Below the pieces are notes generated by a model, which saw only the letters and a program-made list of their open reading frames with translations, was not told where the DNA came from and did not search any database. The position numbers were made by a program, and so were the translations under genes. A DNA stretch of 64,000 bases from Pyrrhosoma nymphula (taxonomy: Eukaryota; Arthropoda; Insecta; Odonata; Coenagrionidae), in assembly GCA_963573305.1 (NCBI GenBank), contig OY754332.1, forward strand, positions 48,149,559 through 48,213,558, written 5' to 3'. Positions 45,041-55,270 of this stretch are shown one piece after another. Numbering within the stretch: the first letter of the stretch is position 1; each line of letters starts with the position of its first letter.

Positions 45041-45664
45041 TCGGTGACATCAAAATGAAATTATTGCGATATAAAATGACATGTGGTGCTTCCAGCATGT
45101 CTGATTAAGATCTGGAAAAAATGTTTTAAATTTTTTCAATGTTTTGAAAAAAACGCAGTTCTGTAGATTAGTAATTTATAACGCAATGTTTAAAATTGTT
45201 TGCAAATGAACGTAGGAAAACGATCCATAAATTTTCACCATGTAAGGGTTCCGAAACGGCTGTCGACTCCCGCATTACCCATGTGAGTCGGACACACTAC
45301 CCACCAATCTGTCGATACCTTGATTCTGATTGAGCATTTTTACGAAGATATAGCTGATATTTCCAGTCGGCGGTGAGGAATGAATGATATACTGTGAATA
45401 CAAGGATGATAATTTCAATAAACAGGTCCAAAGAGATCATTGCACTAAAATCTATTCTTCTTTTCTGCATTGGGCAGCATCTCCCATAGTTTTTAGTCTA
45501 AAACTTTGATAAAAGCTGTAGTTTTGATATCATTACGAACATTTTTATGCCGTCCATCCTGAAGTCAAAATACGTCCAGATTTGTTGTACTCGTTGTACT
45601 GCAGCCCTGAATAAACAATTCAAGGTCTGGTTAGATCTATTTAGGTTAATCCTATGAGATGCTT

Positions 45665-45857
45665 TCATATTGCAAAACCTCCAAGATAGTTTTAGCCAAA
45701 TGACCATTCCACGTCTGTCAAAGCGTGTGCATTGCATCCTGCCTACAGAGATAGTTATTTACAAATACATTGATATGGCTTTACTTTCCTTCATTATATG
45801 TTATAATGAGTTTGCTTTAGCGAAGTGAGGTGAATTCAATATCAAAACAACCAAGAT
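45665..45857 (+). repeat. Direct repeat, copy 2
   Basis: See 44860-45040; 79-codon minus-strand frame here is a shadow. Followed directly by a MITE end. Confidence 0.7.
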
Positions 45858-45858
45858 G

Positions 45859-46054
45859 GACGTAGTTCGCTCGTATCATGCGATCATTCACGGGATCATG
45901 CGAGCAAAAATAGAAAATGTTCTAATTTTGATCGCATGATCATGCGCATGACCAATAATTTACCGAATTTTCCGTATTACACGAGGCATTAGCGTCATGC
46001 GCGTGATAATTCGAATGACCATTCGCAAGATCATTCGCCGTGTAAAACGGCCTT
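45859..46054. mobile_element. Relative of the 3806 MITE
   Basis: The right end CGTGTAAAACGGCCTTTAA is the same terminal repeat as 3806-4020. The interior has GCATGATCATGC palindromes. The left terminal repeat is not recognisable. Confidence 0.5.
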
Positions 46055-46070
46055 TAAAAAATATATAAAA

Positions 46071-46560
46071 CTATGACTGGATAGCCCGTTTTGTCGACTA
46101 CTGGAAGTTGTTTGTCGCGAGTGGAGGGCGGGTTGCGAGGTGACGTCACAGCGCTGCGCGTGGGGGTCTAAATTTGGGCTTGTGTGGGCACGGCGAGAGC
46201 TCAGTTCAGTTGTATCTCTGGAACGAGTTGGTCGATTTTAGTGATCGCTGTGTCTACGGAGAGCTAAGAACGTGAGTTAGACGTCAATAACCTAAGAAAT
46301 ATAACATTAAAATTGAAAAGCAGAAAATATTAGTTACCATCGACCAATTGTTCATAGGTTAGCCATTTGTATGTACTAATGATTTCGATGAATAAATGTT
46401 TTGTATAGCGTAATTTTCTTTCTTTCATTTCAACTTTATTTCTGACAAACAAAAAAAAGAACATGCCAATTACGAGAGTAACGTATGTAATTTCGCATTG
46501 ACGAAATAAAGATTCGACGGGAGTATCAAGAATACTCCCTGTATTATTTTTGTGTTATCA
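46071..46560 (-). repeat. Dispersed repeat, copy 2 (inverted relative to 312-790)
   Basis: Reverse-complement match to 312-790, but with about 140 bp extra (46150-46300) containing GAGCTCAGTTCAGTTGT, an initiator-like TCAGTT, and a donor-like AACGTGAGTT. Contains TGACGTCA at 46141. Confidence 0.75.
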
Positions 46561-46751
46561 TAGTACGGTGGCTAAAATCAAAGGGATATAATACTATATT
46601 TCCTTTGGTCGATCAATCAATTACTTGGGTTAGGAATTGGGAGGGGCTTGAACGTAAGTTTAATAATACGTATAAATTTACTTGAGAAAATATCCGCATG
46701 CAGCGTTAATTGAACCAAAGTCGACCGGATTTTGTCAAGGCATTCATCACC

Positions 46752-46783
46752 CTGAGGATGATAGCTGAGTCAGCTGTTGAAAC
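46752..46783 (+). ncRNA. Hammerhead-like motif
   Basis: CTGAGGA, T, then an AGCT/AGCT stem (ATAGCTGAGTCAGCTGTT), GAAAC, GTTGGC. Same pattern as the other sites; no clear UH cleavage site. Confidence 0.35.
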
Positions 46784-46859
46784 GTTGGCATGAAGCCAAC
46801 TCTTACCCGGTTACAATCCTGAGAAAATTTCATCTATGCTGTTCACCGGGAAAGCTTGA

Positions 46860-46915
46860 AGTCCTTAATCGAACCAAGGTCCTTTAGCTTTCCGGACCAA
46901 AGCGTAAATAACCAG
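46860..46915 (-). mobile_element. Degenerate tRNA-SINE head
   Basis: The minus strand has GGTTCGATTAAGG (B-box-like) and TGGTCGCCTGGTT (A-box-like). Confidence 0.4.
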
Positions 46916-47145
46916 GCGACCAAAAATTCCTGATTCTGAAGGCAATTGGGGAAGGATTTAAGTGAACTAAGTGTTGTTCCATGGAGGATCGCTCTCATAA
47001 GAGAATTTGGGCTCCTGAGAAGCCACTGCCTGCGAGTAATAATCCTGTAACATCGCTTATACTGTGATTAACTACCTATTAAGATATTTAACCTCTGTCG
47101 AAAACGACGATGGAAATACGTAGAGATTGCATTAGGGAAAAATCT

Positions 47146-47222
47146 GCCTGAACCAGGAATCGAACCACGGAGCTTTGGGTTGCCGGCGCATTGCGCAGAC
47201 TACCACGCTACCTACGCTGATT
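47146..47222 (-). mobile_element. tRNA-derived SINE head
   Basis: Minus strand: A box TAGCGTGGTAGTCTGC, B box GGTTCGATTCC (plus GGAATCGAACC at 47156-47166), then TGGTTCAGGCAG. tRNA-like spacing, no closed acceptor stem. Confidence 0.7.
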
Positions 47223-48409
47223 CTTAAGGCACTTCGGTAGGCAGGAATTTCATAGGTCTTTAGATTATAGGTATCTTAATTTATAGGCGTAAGGATGAAT
47301 GGTTAGATGCATGCATGTAATGGATAGTGGTTATGCTCGTAGTTGATAGTTATTGTGCTTTTTCTGTGTCTTGAGGTGAATTTGAATTTTAAATTGGTGT
47401 TTAGCTTATAGAAAATAATTTCATTGTTAGAATTGTGCTGTCAATATAAATAAAAATGTCAATGTTTCTTCCGTTGCGTTCAAAAGACGCTCTCTTTTTC
47501 ACTGCCATTCAATTCGTGCGTGTTGCTATTTAAATGTGATTTAACTACCATGAACACTCCGCTACCGGTATTGTTCGGTCCATTGCATCCATAGATTTCA
47601 TACCTTGGAGTAAAACTTCACCATCGCTTAAATCCTATGTAAGCCAGCTCTATGCTTCCATTACTATTACTGCGTGTCGAATGTGTGTTTAAGATCGGCG
47701 CATGCGTTTTATCGCGACGAATGGTCATTTTTAGCAAATGATAAAAGTTCTTAAGGCCATTGAAGTTTAGAGCTTTATGTGATGAACCGAAGGTGCGAGG
47801 TCATCACCTTAAGAACTCAAAGAAATTCTACGAATTGGACTAAATCTCAGAACATCAAAGAAGAGAGCGTCTGAAAGAGGAAAACGTTTAATAATAAAGG
47901 TTCCACTCGAAGTAACTCCTAGTCAGAACGGCTCCACATCCTGGGCCGAATGAACTGTTGGTCTTTTAGGAAAACTAGTCAGTTGGGGATGGGAAATAGA
48001 CTGTCTATTTCCCACTAGGAAGCACTTCATTTATCTCCTCTACGAGAATCAACTAATAATGATATTCACAGCTCGGCAGGCGGTCAATTTCTGAAACAAA
48101 AATACCTCTCTCGAAAAAGCTGAAATTTATGCGGGCAGCCGGGAAGGGGGGCCCACGTAAATTGTCGAGCGCTTTTGAATAAATTCATGACGGGGGAAAT
48201 TTCATGTAAACGCGTGTCATTGTGTGCGCGGACAAACTCGATACGCTCACGTGCGCGCGTCCGTATGTACAACGTATGTAATGCACGCGGAGCGGGATGG
48301 TTAGATGAAACGATGACAATGAAGTGGTCGGCATGAAATATTGATTTTCCTCGGCGACTGAGAGTCTGCATTGTTCGTTAGAAGAATCAAGCGGTATAAA
48401 CGAATAAAG
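47223..48409. other. Unassigned DNA
   Basis: No gene or repeat recognised. Confidence 0.35.
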
Positions 48410-48530
48410 GTCGGGGTGGGTGCGGGGAGGTGGGAGGAGGGACAGGGGAGGTGCACGAGGGGGGGAGGAGGTTTGGGGAGAGGGTGGGAGGGGAGGGGGA
48501 GGCTCACGGTCGCGGGGGAGGGTTGATGAG
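48410..48530 (+). repeat. G-rich tract, G-quadruplex potential
   Basis: Successive runs of three to seven G (GGGGTGGGTGCGGGGAGGTG, GAGGGGGGGAGGAGG, GGGAGGGGAGGGGGAGG). Complementary Pro-rich frames are artefacts. Confidence 0.85.
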
Positions 48531-48639
48531 AGGAAGGTCGTAGGACGACGCAAAGGAGAGGGTTAGGAAGAGACGGATCCTTATCAGGGAAGAAATTGAG
48601 ACCGCGGTACGGGCCCTTCCCTCCGTTGACCCCAAAGGT

Positions 48640-48830
48640 CACTAATGTTTGGATTTAATAAAGTTGCGACCGCGACCGACCGAAGAGGGGATCGCCCGGC
48701 ATCTGGCTTATGAGAAACGCCGAGGAAAGATTACGACGGATTCCTTGTGCCGGCACGCACGCATCTTTCTCTTAATAGCGGTCGCCGGGGTCAGCCGGAG
48801 CCCAATGCACAATTCTATTTCCCCAGGTGA
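48640..48830 (+). promoter_or_regulatory. CpG-rich block ending in a strong splice donor
   Basis: CpG-dense (GCGACCGCGACCGACCGAAG, GGTCGCCGGGGTCAGCCGGA) against an AT-rich background, ending CCCCAG/GTGAGT at 48825-48835. This could be a 5' exon of a gene; an uninterrupted frame runs into the donor but has no good ATG. No partner exon identified. Confidence 0.3.
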
Positions 48831-48898
48831 GTCCTTGTTGTTAGGTTGGTTGGTTTTTTGGGGAAACGACCAACGACTTAGGTCATCCGCGCCATTTA

Positions 48899-49453
48899 GG
48901 TAGTTTGAGCGAAAAATCGCTTCACCTCTAGAATTTGATGAAATTGACCTTATTTTAAAGAAAAAACTATCACCTTTCCAATGGTATCAAAATACGAACC
49001 CCTTGCCGAGCTACTTTTCGATCAATTTGCCTAAAAATACAAGCTGTTTTACATGGGATAGATTACGGCTGTGCGCTCCAGAGGAAGAAAATTGAAAAAA
49101 TTAGGAATTTCTAACACCTAGAATTCGTCAAAAAATTAACGGTATGTAGTTTTCGTTTTCTCAATTATTTATAAAAATTAATCTATTACTCAACGCAGTA
49201 ATTTTTACAGAATCGCAAAAACAACCTGCTGTTTTGAAGGCTTTTTAGTCGTACGGCGTGTAAAAATGAGTCAAATTAGAGACTCATGTAGATATATTTA
49301 TATAATTACTGAGACTTATGCCATATATACTATATTTTTGCACTATTAATAGTACAATATTTACTTAACACTTCTTACAGACGCTGAAATAAAAAAAATA
49401 ATAATCGAATATGGTCTCCAGTATGACTAGGGAAATATCTCGCTCAAACTACC
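48899..49453 (+). mobile_element. GGTAGTTTGAGCGA MITE, copy B, TTA duplication
   Basis: 555 bp, left GGTAGTTTGAGCGA, right TCGCTCAAACTACC, flanked by TTA at 48896-48898 and 49454-49456. Nonautonomous, no ORF; TSD suggests PIF/Harbinger. Confidence 0.9.
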
Positions 49454-49548
49454 TTAAGGACAGGTGGGTAGGACAATTGGGGTAGGGTTCCTTGGGGAAT
49501 GGAGGATAGATTGAGAGTAACACGGCGTCTTCGTTGGCCTGCTCTTAA

Positions 49549-50145
49549 GGTAGTTAGGTAGTTAAGCGAGGTAGGTAGTTAAGCGAAATATCACTTCACC
49601 TAGAATTTTATGAATTTGACCTCATTTTAAAGATAAAACTTTCCCCTTTCCAATGATACCAATATATCAACTCCTTGCCGAACTAATTGTTGAGAAATTT
49701 GCCTGAAAATACAAGCTATTTTACATGGGATAGATTACGGCTGTGGTAGGGGAATAGGCCACGGCCAGAGGGAGAATATTGAAAACATTAGGAATTTATA
49801 GCACCTTGACTTTCGTCAAAAAACAAACGGTGTGTAATTTATATGCTTTATCAACTATTTATAAAATATAATTAATTACTCACCGCAGTAATTATTACAG
49901 AATCTCAAAAAAAACCTTATGTTGTGAAGGCATTTTCATCATACGGCGTGTAGAAATGAGTCAAGTAAGAGACTTATTTAGATTAATTTTTTTAATTACT
50001 GAGAAAGTTTGACATATATAACTATATTTTTGCGCCATTGATATTTCAATATTTACTGCATACGTCTTATAGACGCTGAAAGTAAAAAAATAATAATCGA
50101 ACATGGTCTCCATTATGACTAGGGAACTATCTCGCTCAAACTACC
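49549..50145 (+). mobile_element. GGTAGTTTGAGCGA MITE, copy C, adjacent to copy B
   Basis: Same orientation as copy B, 95 bp downstream. The left end GGTAGTTAAGCGA is duplicated (49561-49586); right end CTCGCTCAAACTACC at 50145. An extra ~20 bp (GTAGGGGAATAGGCCACGGC) interrupts the middle relative to copy B. Confidence 0.88.
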
Positions 50146-50264
50146 TTCAGGCGTCAATGGGATTAGCCGTTTAACTTCCCACCCGAGGGATGTAGCGCGG
50201 TACTTGAAATGCTCTCTACGTAGTACCCAAATAGCGATCAGGATGGCACTGAAAAATCTCCGAT

Positions 50265-50338
50265 ACGGCCGAGATTCGAGCCCGGGGACTCGGAATGGGA
50301 TGCCGCAACTCAAGCCGCCACACTAGCCTGATCCTTGA
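50265..50338 (-). mobile_element. tRNA-derived SINE head
   Basis: Minus strand: TAGTGTGGCGGCTTGAG (A-box-like) and GGGCTCGAATCTCGG (B box), followed by GCCGTATCGGAG. Inserted directly downstream of MITE copy C. Confidence 0.6.
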
Positions 50339-52925
50339 GTAAGTGCTGAACTTGTTCAAAAATGGTACATTATTAAAAATACCCCACGAAGTACCTACCC
50401 AAAATTTTTGGACACAAGAATACCATTTAAATACAAAAACAATAACTCGAAGCGCATAAAGCTAAATAGTGCACTAGTAAAAATTAGGAAGATATTGAGC
50501 GTTTTTTAATTAGCGCAGTATCTACTTATTCTCTCTCACTCTTATTCCCTCGCTCGCCCTTAAACGATCAAACGAACTATGTAATGTAAACGAAATCTAA
50601 CATAAATAGTAAAAATAACGAACCGCAAAGCGCAAGAGCTTTGCACGTGAGCGAGAGGGAGTGTAGTATTTGGTCCCTTGATCACTTCCACCTCGTTCCC
50701 TTGCACCCTCACTGAATGGGTTGCTCCATATGTGACGTCACTTCTGGAAGTTGATGATCAAGAAGTGCATGAAGGATGATCAATAGTGAATTGTAAAACG
50801 GCCATTGTGTCTAGCCCATGTAACATAGTTATGGTAGTCTTTGTGAAAAACAAGATTACAAGATGAAGTAAATGCAGAGAAATCAATAAAATTATTTTTT
50901 TTTTCATCAATAATTTTCCAATAATACATGAGCACGTAACCACACCTTCCTTGTTTCAAATATATTTTTAGAGGTAGTCGATAATCCCATTTTCACAGAT
51001 TCAGCTAGGAGTACTCAAGCACAGGGTATTAGGGTAAGGAAACCAAAGGATCCTAGTCTCTTAGGTTGTTCTAGAATTTAAGTGTCCTTTCGCGAAAACC
51101 AATGTTCATTTGTTAAGAGTGCTTGAGATAACACACCTAGATTGTAGACTACAGTCTATAGGAACCGAGATACAACTGTCTGTAATAGGGTTTCATAGTC
51201 GAGGAAACAAAGATCATTTGATCGATTCGTTTATTTTAAAGTACCAATTGCTGTCCACTCATTGTTCACCTTAATATACTATTCGTAAAATTATTTTTCA
51301 TTTAGTCATGAAATAAACTTGATTCCTCCACTTGCCCCAAGCCTAAACATCATTATTTCTTCTACCATGGTTTTATTTGTCTCTATTTACCTTCTCTTAC
51401 TCCTTTTCTAAGTCCTCCGCATTACTTCTAGCGAATTATTTTTCACCATACCATAATTATATTTTACTGTCTTACTCTCTTCTGCTCTTAAGTTATGCGT
51501 CTTTTTCTGCGCCCGAATGAAAAACTTTCTAACTTACGTAAACGATCTTTCCTTAAGTACAGATTTAAAAGTAAAATAATTCCGCACGCCAAAATAGTTA
51601 AACTTGCCTTTTTCCCTTTACCAGGTTAGCCATAGCGAATCCTTCCTTTTAACAGATATGTTCTAAGATTACTTTTTATGCAAGCCCTTCCTAATGTTCT
51701 TTATCATTGCATAAGATTAAGTTAAATGAGAAGTCTTCCGACTCTTCTAATTTATATCAACCCATTTAGATATTTTTCTGACTTCTTTTTAAATTTACCA
51801 CAGCTGAACTTGACTGGAAATTAAATTGACTAACCCAAGTCTTTTCAATGCTTTGCTGAAAATGTTCGAAACGTGTTTTCTCAGCGATAGGTCTTAAATT
51901 AAGGCGATTCACAGGTAATTTTGTATTAGTGAACCCTCGGAAAATTTTAAAATTTTGAACTACAGTCCATGCTTGTGAATATGTACCTCCATTAACATAT
52001 TGAACTTCAATGAAAGATAGATAGGCACGTTTCACGTTTTCTCATAATATTATTGAATGCTGGTTGAATAATAAAGTTATGATGTAATGGGATAATATAT
52101 CTATGCATACTACGGGCATCAACCGTCTCCGGTAACCGGCTTTGGCTCACAAAACAACATTCGTAAAATAGTATTTGGATAGTTCTAATGTTGCCATTGC
52201 AATGTGTACATTTGTGGAAAATACTATGTGCACTTACAATTAGTAATGACATACAAATGAAAGTTATGCATACCTATTAAATCTTCATTTTTATAGAAAT
52301 TAATGCCATGGATAATTATGCCAGCTTATTATTTTCGATAATAATATTTATTCGCAATCATACAATAGAAAAGCTTCATAACATTTGAAGAAAATTTCCT
52401 GATTAGTAGATACATTTTTTCAATCATTAAAATGCTCAATCAAAATGATTCATTAACCATAGAATATGTACGCCATTCTCTAAATGAGTTTCTCGACTAG
52501 CACAAGCAATTATGTAACAGAAAAGCGTAACACTAACCTTATTGGCTCGGGAAGTTATCCTGAAATAATTTAGAGAACACAGTATTTATAATAACTTACG
52601 ATTTAACATTTTTAACTCTGTGGTACTACATAAGCCGATAAGCGTCTAATCACCATCTGTGCATCATTTCGACCATTTTATAAAAATTCTCTTGCGAATT
52701 ACTATTACATAGTCGAGACAAAGGTCGGCATGACCATTTCATTTCTAAGCTTAACAATAAGCTTTTGTTTCGTTCAGCTTGAAATGCCAACTCGTCTTTC
52801 TGGAACATCGAAAAAAGTGGATTACTAAAAAAAAGCTGAAATGCAAAGGAAATAACAAGAAGTTATTTGAATAGAAAGGAAATTAACTGGTCTACTTCCG
52901 CAGCACTCTTTCGGATACCGGTATC
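50339..52925. other. AT-rich DNA, no gene seen
   Basis: TGACGTCA at 50733. Several short frames lack any recognisable feature. Confidence 0.4.
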
Positions 52926-54942
52926 AATAGAGATTTCTGGGAAGAGCCCGCGCAATTACGTGGTGGATTCGGCGGTGGTGAAACTCTGCGAACTCTGGTG
53001 TTTTGATTCAACATTCAGCATCGCCTAATCCACAAAGACCGCCCACAATTTTTTTCCTAAAGCCATTTCCCTCACTCAAAAACACCAAGAATGTTTTTCT
53101 TCGGAGAGTTAAATAGCCCAGTGCACTCCTTTTCGCAAACATATCCGAAGAGAGAACAACGCGAGGAAGAAATTTGATTGCGAGGCCGTGTTTGTCTGAC
53201 GATGCTCACTTCCGCGCCAGGAGCACATCGTCATTTAAGCGTTGCTCTGACGCACCCGCGCCATTAGACACCGGCGACGGAATTGAATGGGGAGGAGGAA
53301 ACCTATGTTTCTTGTAGTTGGCGGGAAGTGAGAGGCCGTGACGTATACATGCACTTGACGACAGGGAACAGGGAGGAAAGAAAGGGACGCAGAAGGACGA
53401 GAAAGGAGCGTGAACGGTGGAAAGGTTGAAGTAAGGGCGAGGGAATAGATTCGAGTGAGTCTCGAAAGGTCACTGGGGGAGTTAAACGCCTTTTTGCAGT
53501 GGCGAGGACGAGAGGGCTTTCCTCAAGACGGAGTCATTCAAGGAACAAAAGGGACGGGGCGGCCGCAGGGCCTTCCCGAGAACGCCGACCTTACCCACGG
53601 AAACAAAACCGCGCTCAAAAGCAAGAAACAAAAACTGTGAATGAGTACCACTTGACCCGGAAGACTGGAGGATTGGATTGCTATCGTAAACTGGCTGCTC
53701 CAACTGACGGAAGTCATTTACATAATCTGTTGATGCAAAATCTTGGGACTTCCTCGTTTAATACGAAAAATTTAGAAGCCTAAAGATATGAATAAAGGGG
53801 CAGAAAAAAGGTAAATAAAAAGAATGAGTGAAAACTTATATGCGGAGGCATTCGTAAAGAAACACAGAACTCATTTACACTGAAAGATGAAAAATACCGC
53901 AATTGCCATGCATTCGAATTTACTCGAAGCTGTAAAGGTATCTAGATTTTTGCCATGTCGTCGAATTAATGAGCCATTGAAAAATTTCATATTGGAAATT
54001 GAATACACTTCATTAATGTCCCTGGAAAAATATTAATCAAATGTCAACAAAAATCTCTTTTACGATTGAATTTTGTAAATACAACCTGGATGACCGTTTG
54101 CCACTCGTGAAAATTCATTATGCATGGCTGAAATCTGAACAAACAGTTAAATACAAGCTTGAATATTACTATATAAAATAAATAACTACAAAAGCCGTAA
54201 ACAATGAACCTTTCTTGAGGAAGGGAGAAAATCCACCGGTCACAATCACCTAACCCGCTTATGTTTTTCTGACAGGACCCGTGAGGCCTGTTCAAGAAAT
54301 TCATAAGTAGAAAACACACAAGTAAGTTGTTTAGGGGGAGTTACCCCACGCCAGGGACAAACTTACGGCAAGTACACTCCACTCCACTTAGTCGTTTGCG
54401 TTTACGTTTTGTCGTTGAATACTACTAGTTCAATTCACGGATATTTAGCAGTAAATTGAAATATGGTACTTATGATTGTCGAAAATTTCGACAGGTGACC
54501 TAAAAAAAGATATTGCAATAAAAATATCAGCAATCCGCGTTAATGACAAAAAAAACAATTATTTACATGCATTATGAAAAAATAGGCGTTCTAAAGCCTG
54601 ATATTCATCAGGATCTTAGCGGTGGAGAACGTAATTATTTTTACCAAACTTTTAAGTAACTTTCTTCTAAACGAACTAAGATCATGAGGAGCAAGCAGGG
54701 AAACACTTTTAAGATGGAATCCCTCTCTTTTGAGCATTTTTCGTGACGAAATAGAACCGTAATGGTAAGTACTGAAATTTTTTCCGAGAATTTAACTCGA
54801 TAACGTAAAAAACATTGCTTATCATGATAAGTTAAATAAAAGCATGAAGATCCTTGACATAGAATATTTTGCGCTCTAGTAAACAAAATTTCAACTGAAT
54901 TATAACTCGTGATAGAGAAAACTCGAAGAAAAACACAACCAG
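52926..54942. other. Mixed DNA with a GC-richer block at 53160-53620
   Basis: 53160-53620 is CpG-richer and purine-rich; overlapping frames at 53455-53783 are unrecognised. Possible promoter or exon region, unsupported otherwise. Confidence 0.35.
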
Positions 54943-55270
54943 AAGTTTTTCATGAAAAAGTGTGATTGAAATGAAAATGTTTGTGAATTCCACATAAATA
55001 GAATTTTAATACGACCTAAGTTTCGTCGCTGAGCGACATCATCAGGTAAAGTACAGGAGGGTTAACACACAATATATAAACTCAGAGGTATGGGGGAGGA
55101 AAAGATGGAAAGAGGATTTTTCCACCCCCATGCCTCTGAGTGTATATATTGTGTGTTAAACCTTATGTACTTTACCTGATGATGTCGCTCAGTGGCAAAA
55201 CTTAGGTCGTATTAAAATTATATTTATGTGGAATTCACGAAGTTTTTTTTTTTTCATTTCAATCATGAGG
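54943..55270. repeat. Fold-back with hammerhead-like core in each arm
   Basis: Arms (about 54950-55095 and 55115-55265) are reverse complements: GTGAATTCCACATAAATA / TATTTATGTGGAATTCAC, TTTTAATACGACCTAAGTTT / inverse, CAATATATA...CTCAGAGG / inverse. The minus strand at 55013-55045 carries CTGATGA, stem GTCGC/GCGAC, GAAAC, TTAG, GTC: the best core in the window. The plus arm (55176-55201) has GTCGC/GTGGC and AAAA for GAAA. Confidence 0.88.

Noticed and set aside
48185..48642. Pro/Ser-rich minus-strand frames
   Set aside because: Complement of the G-rich tract; low-complexity artefact.
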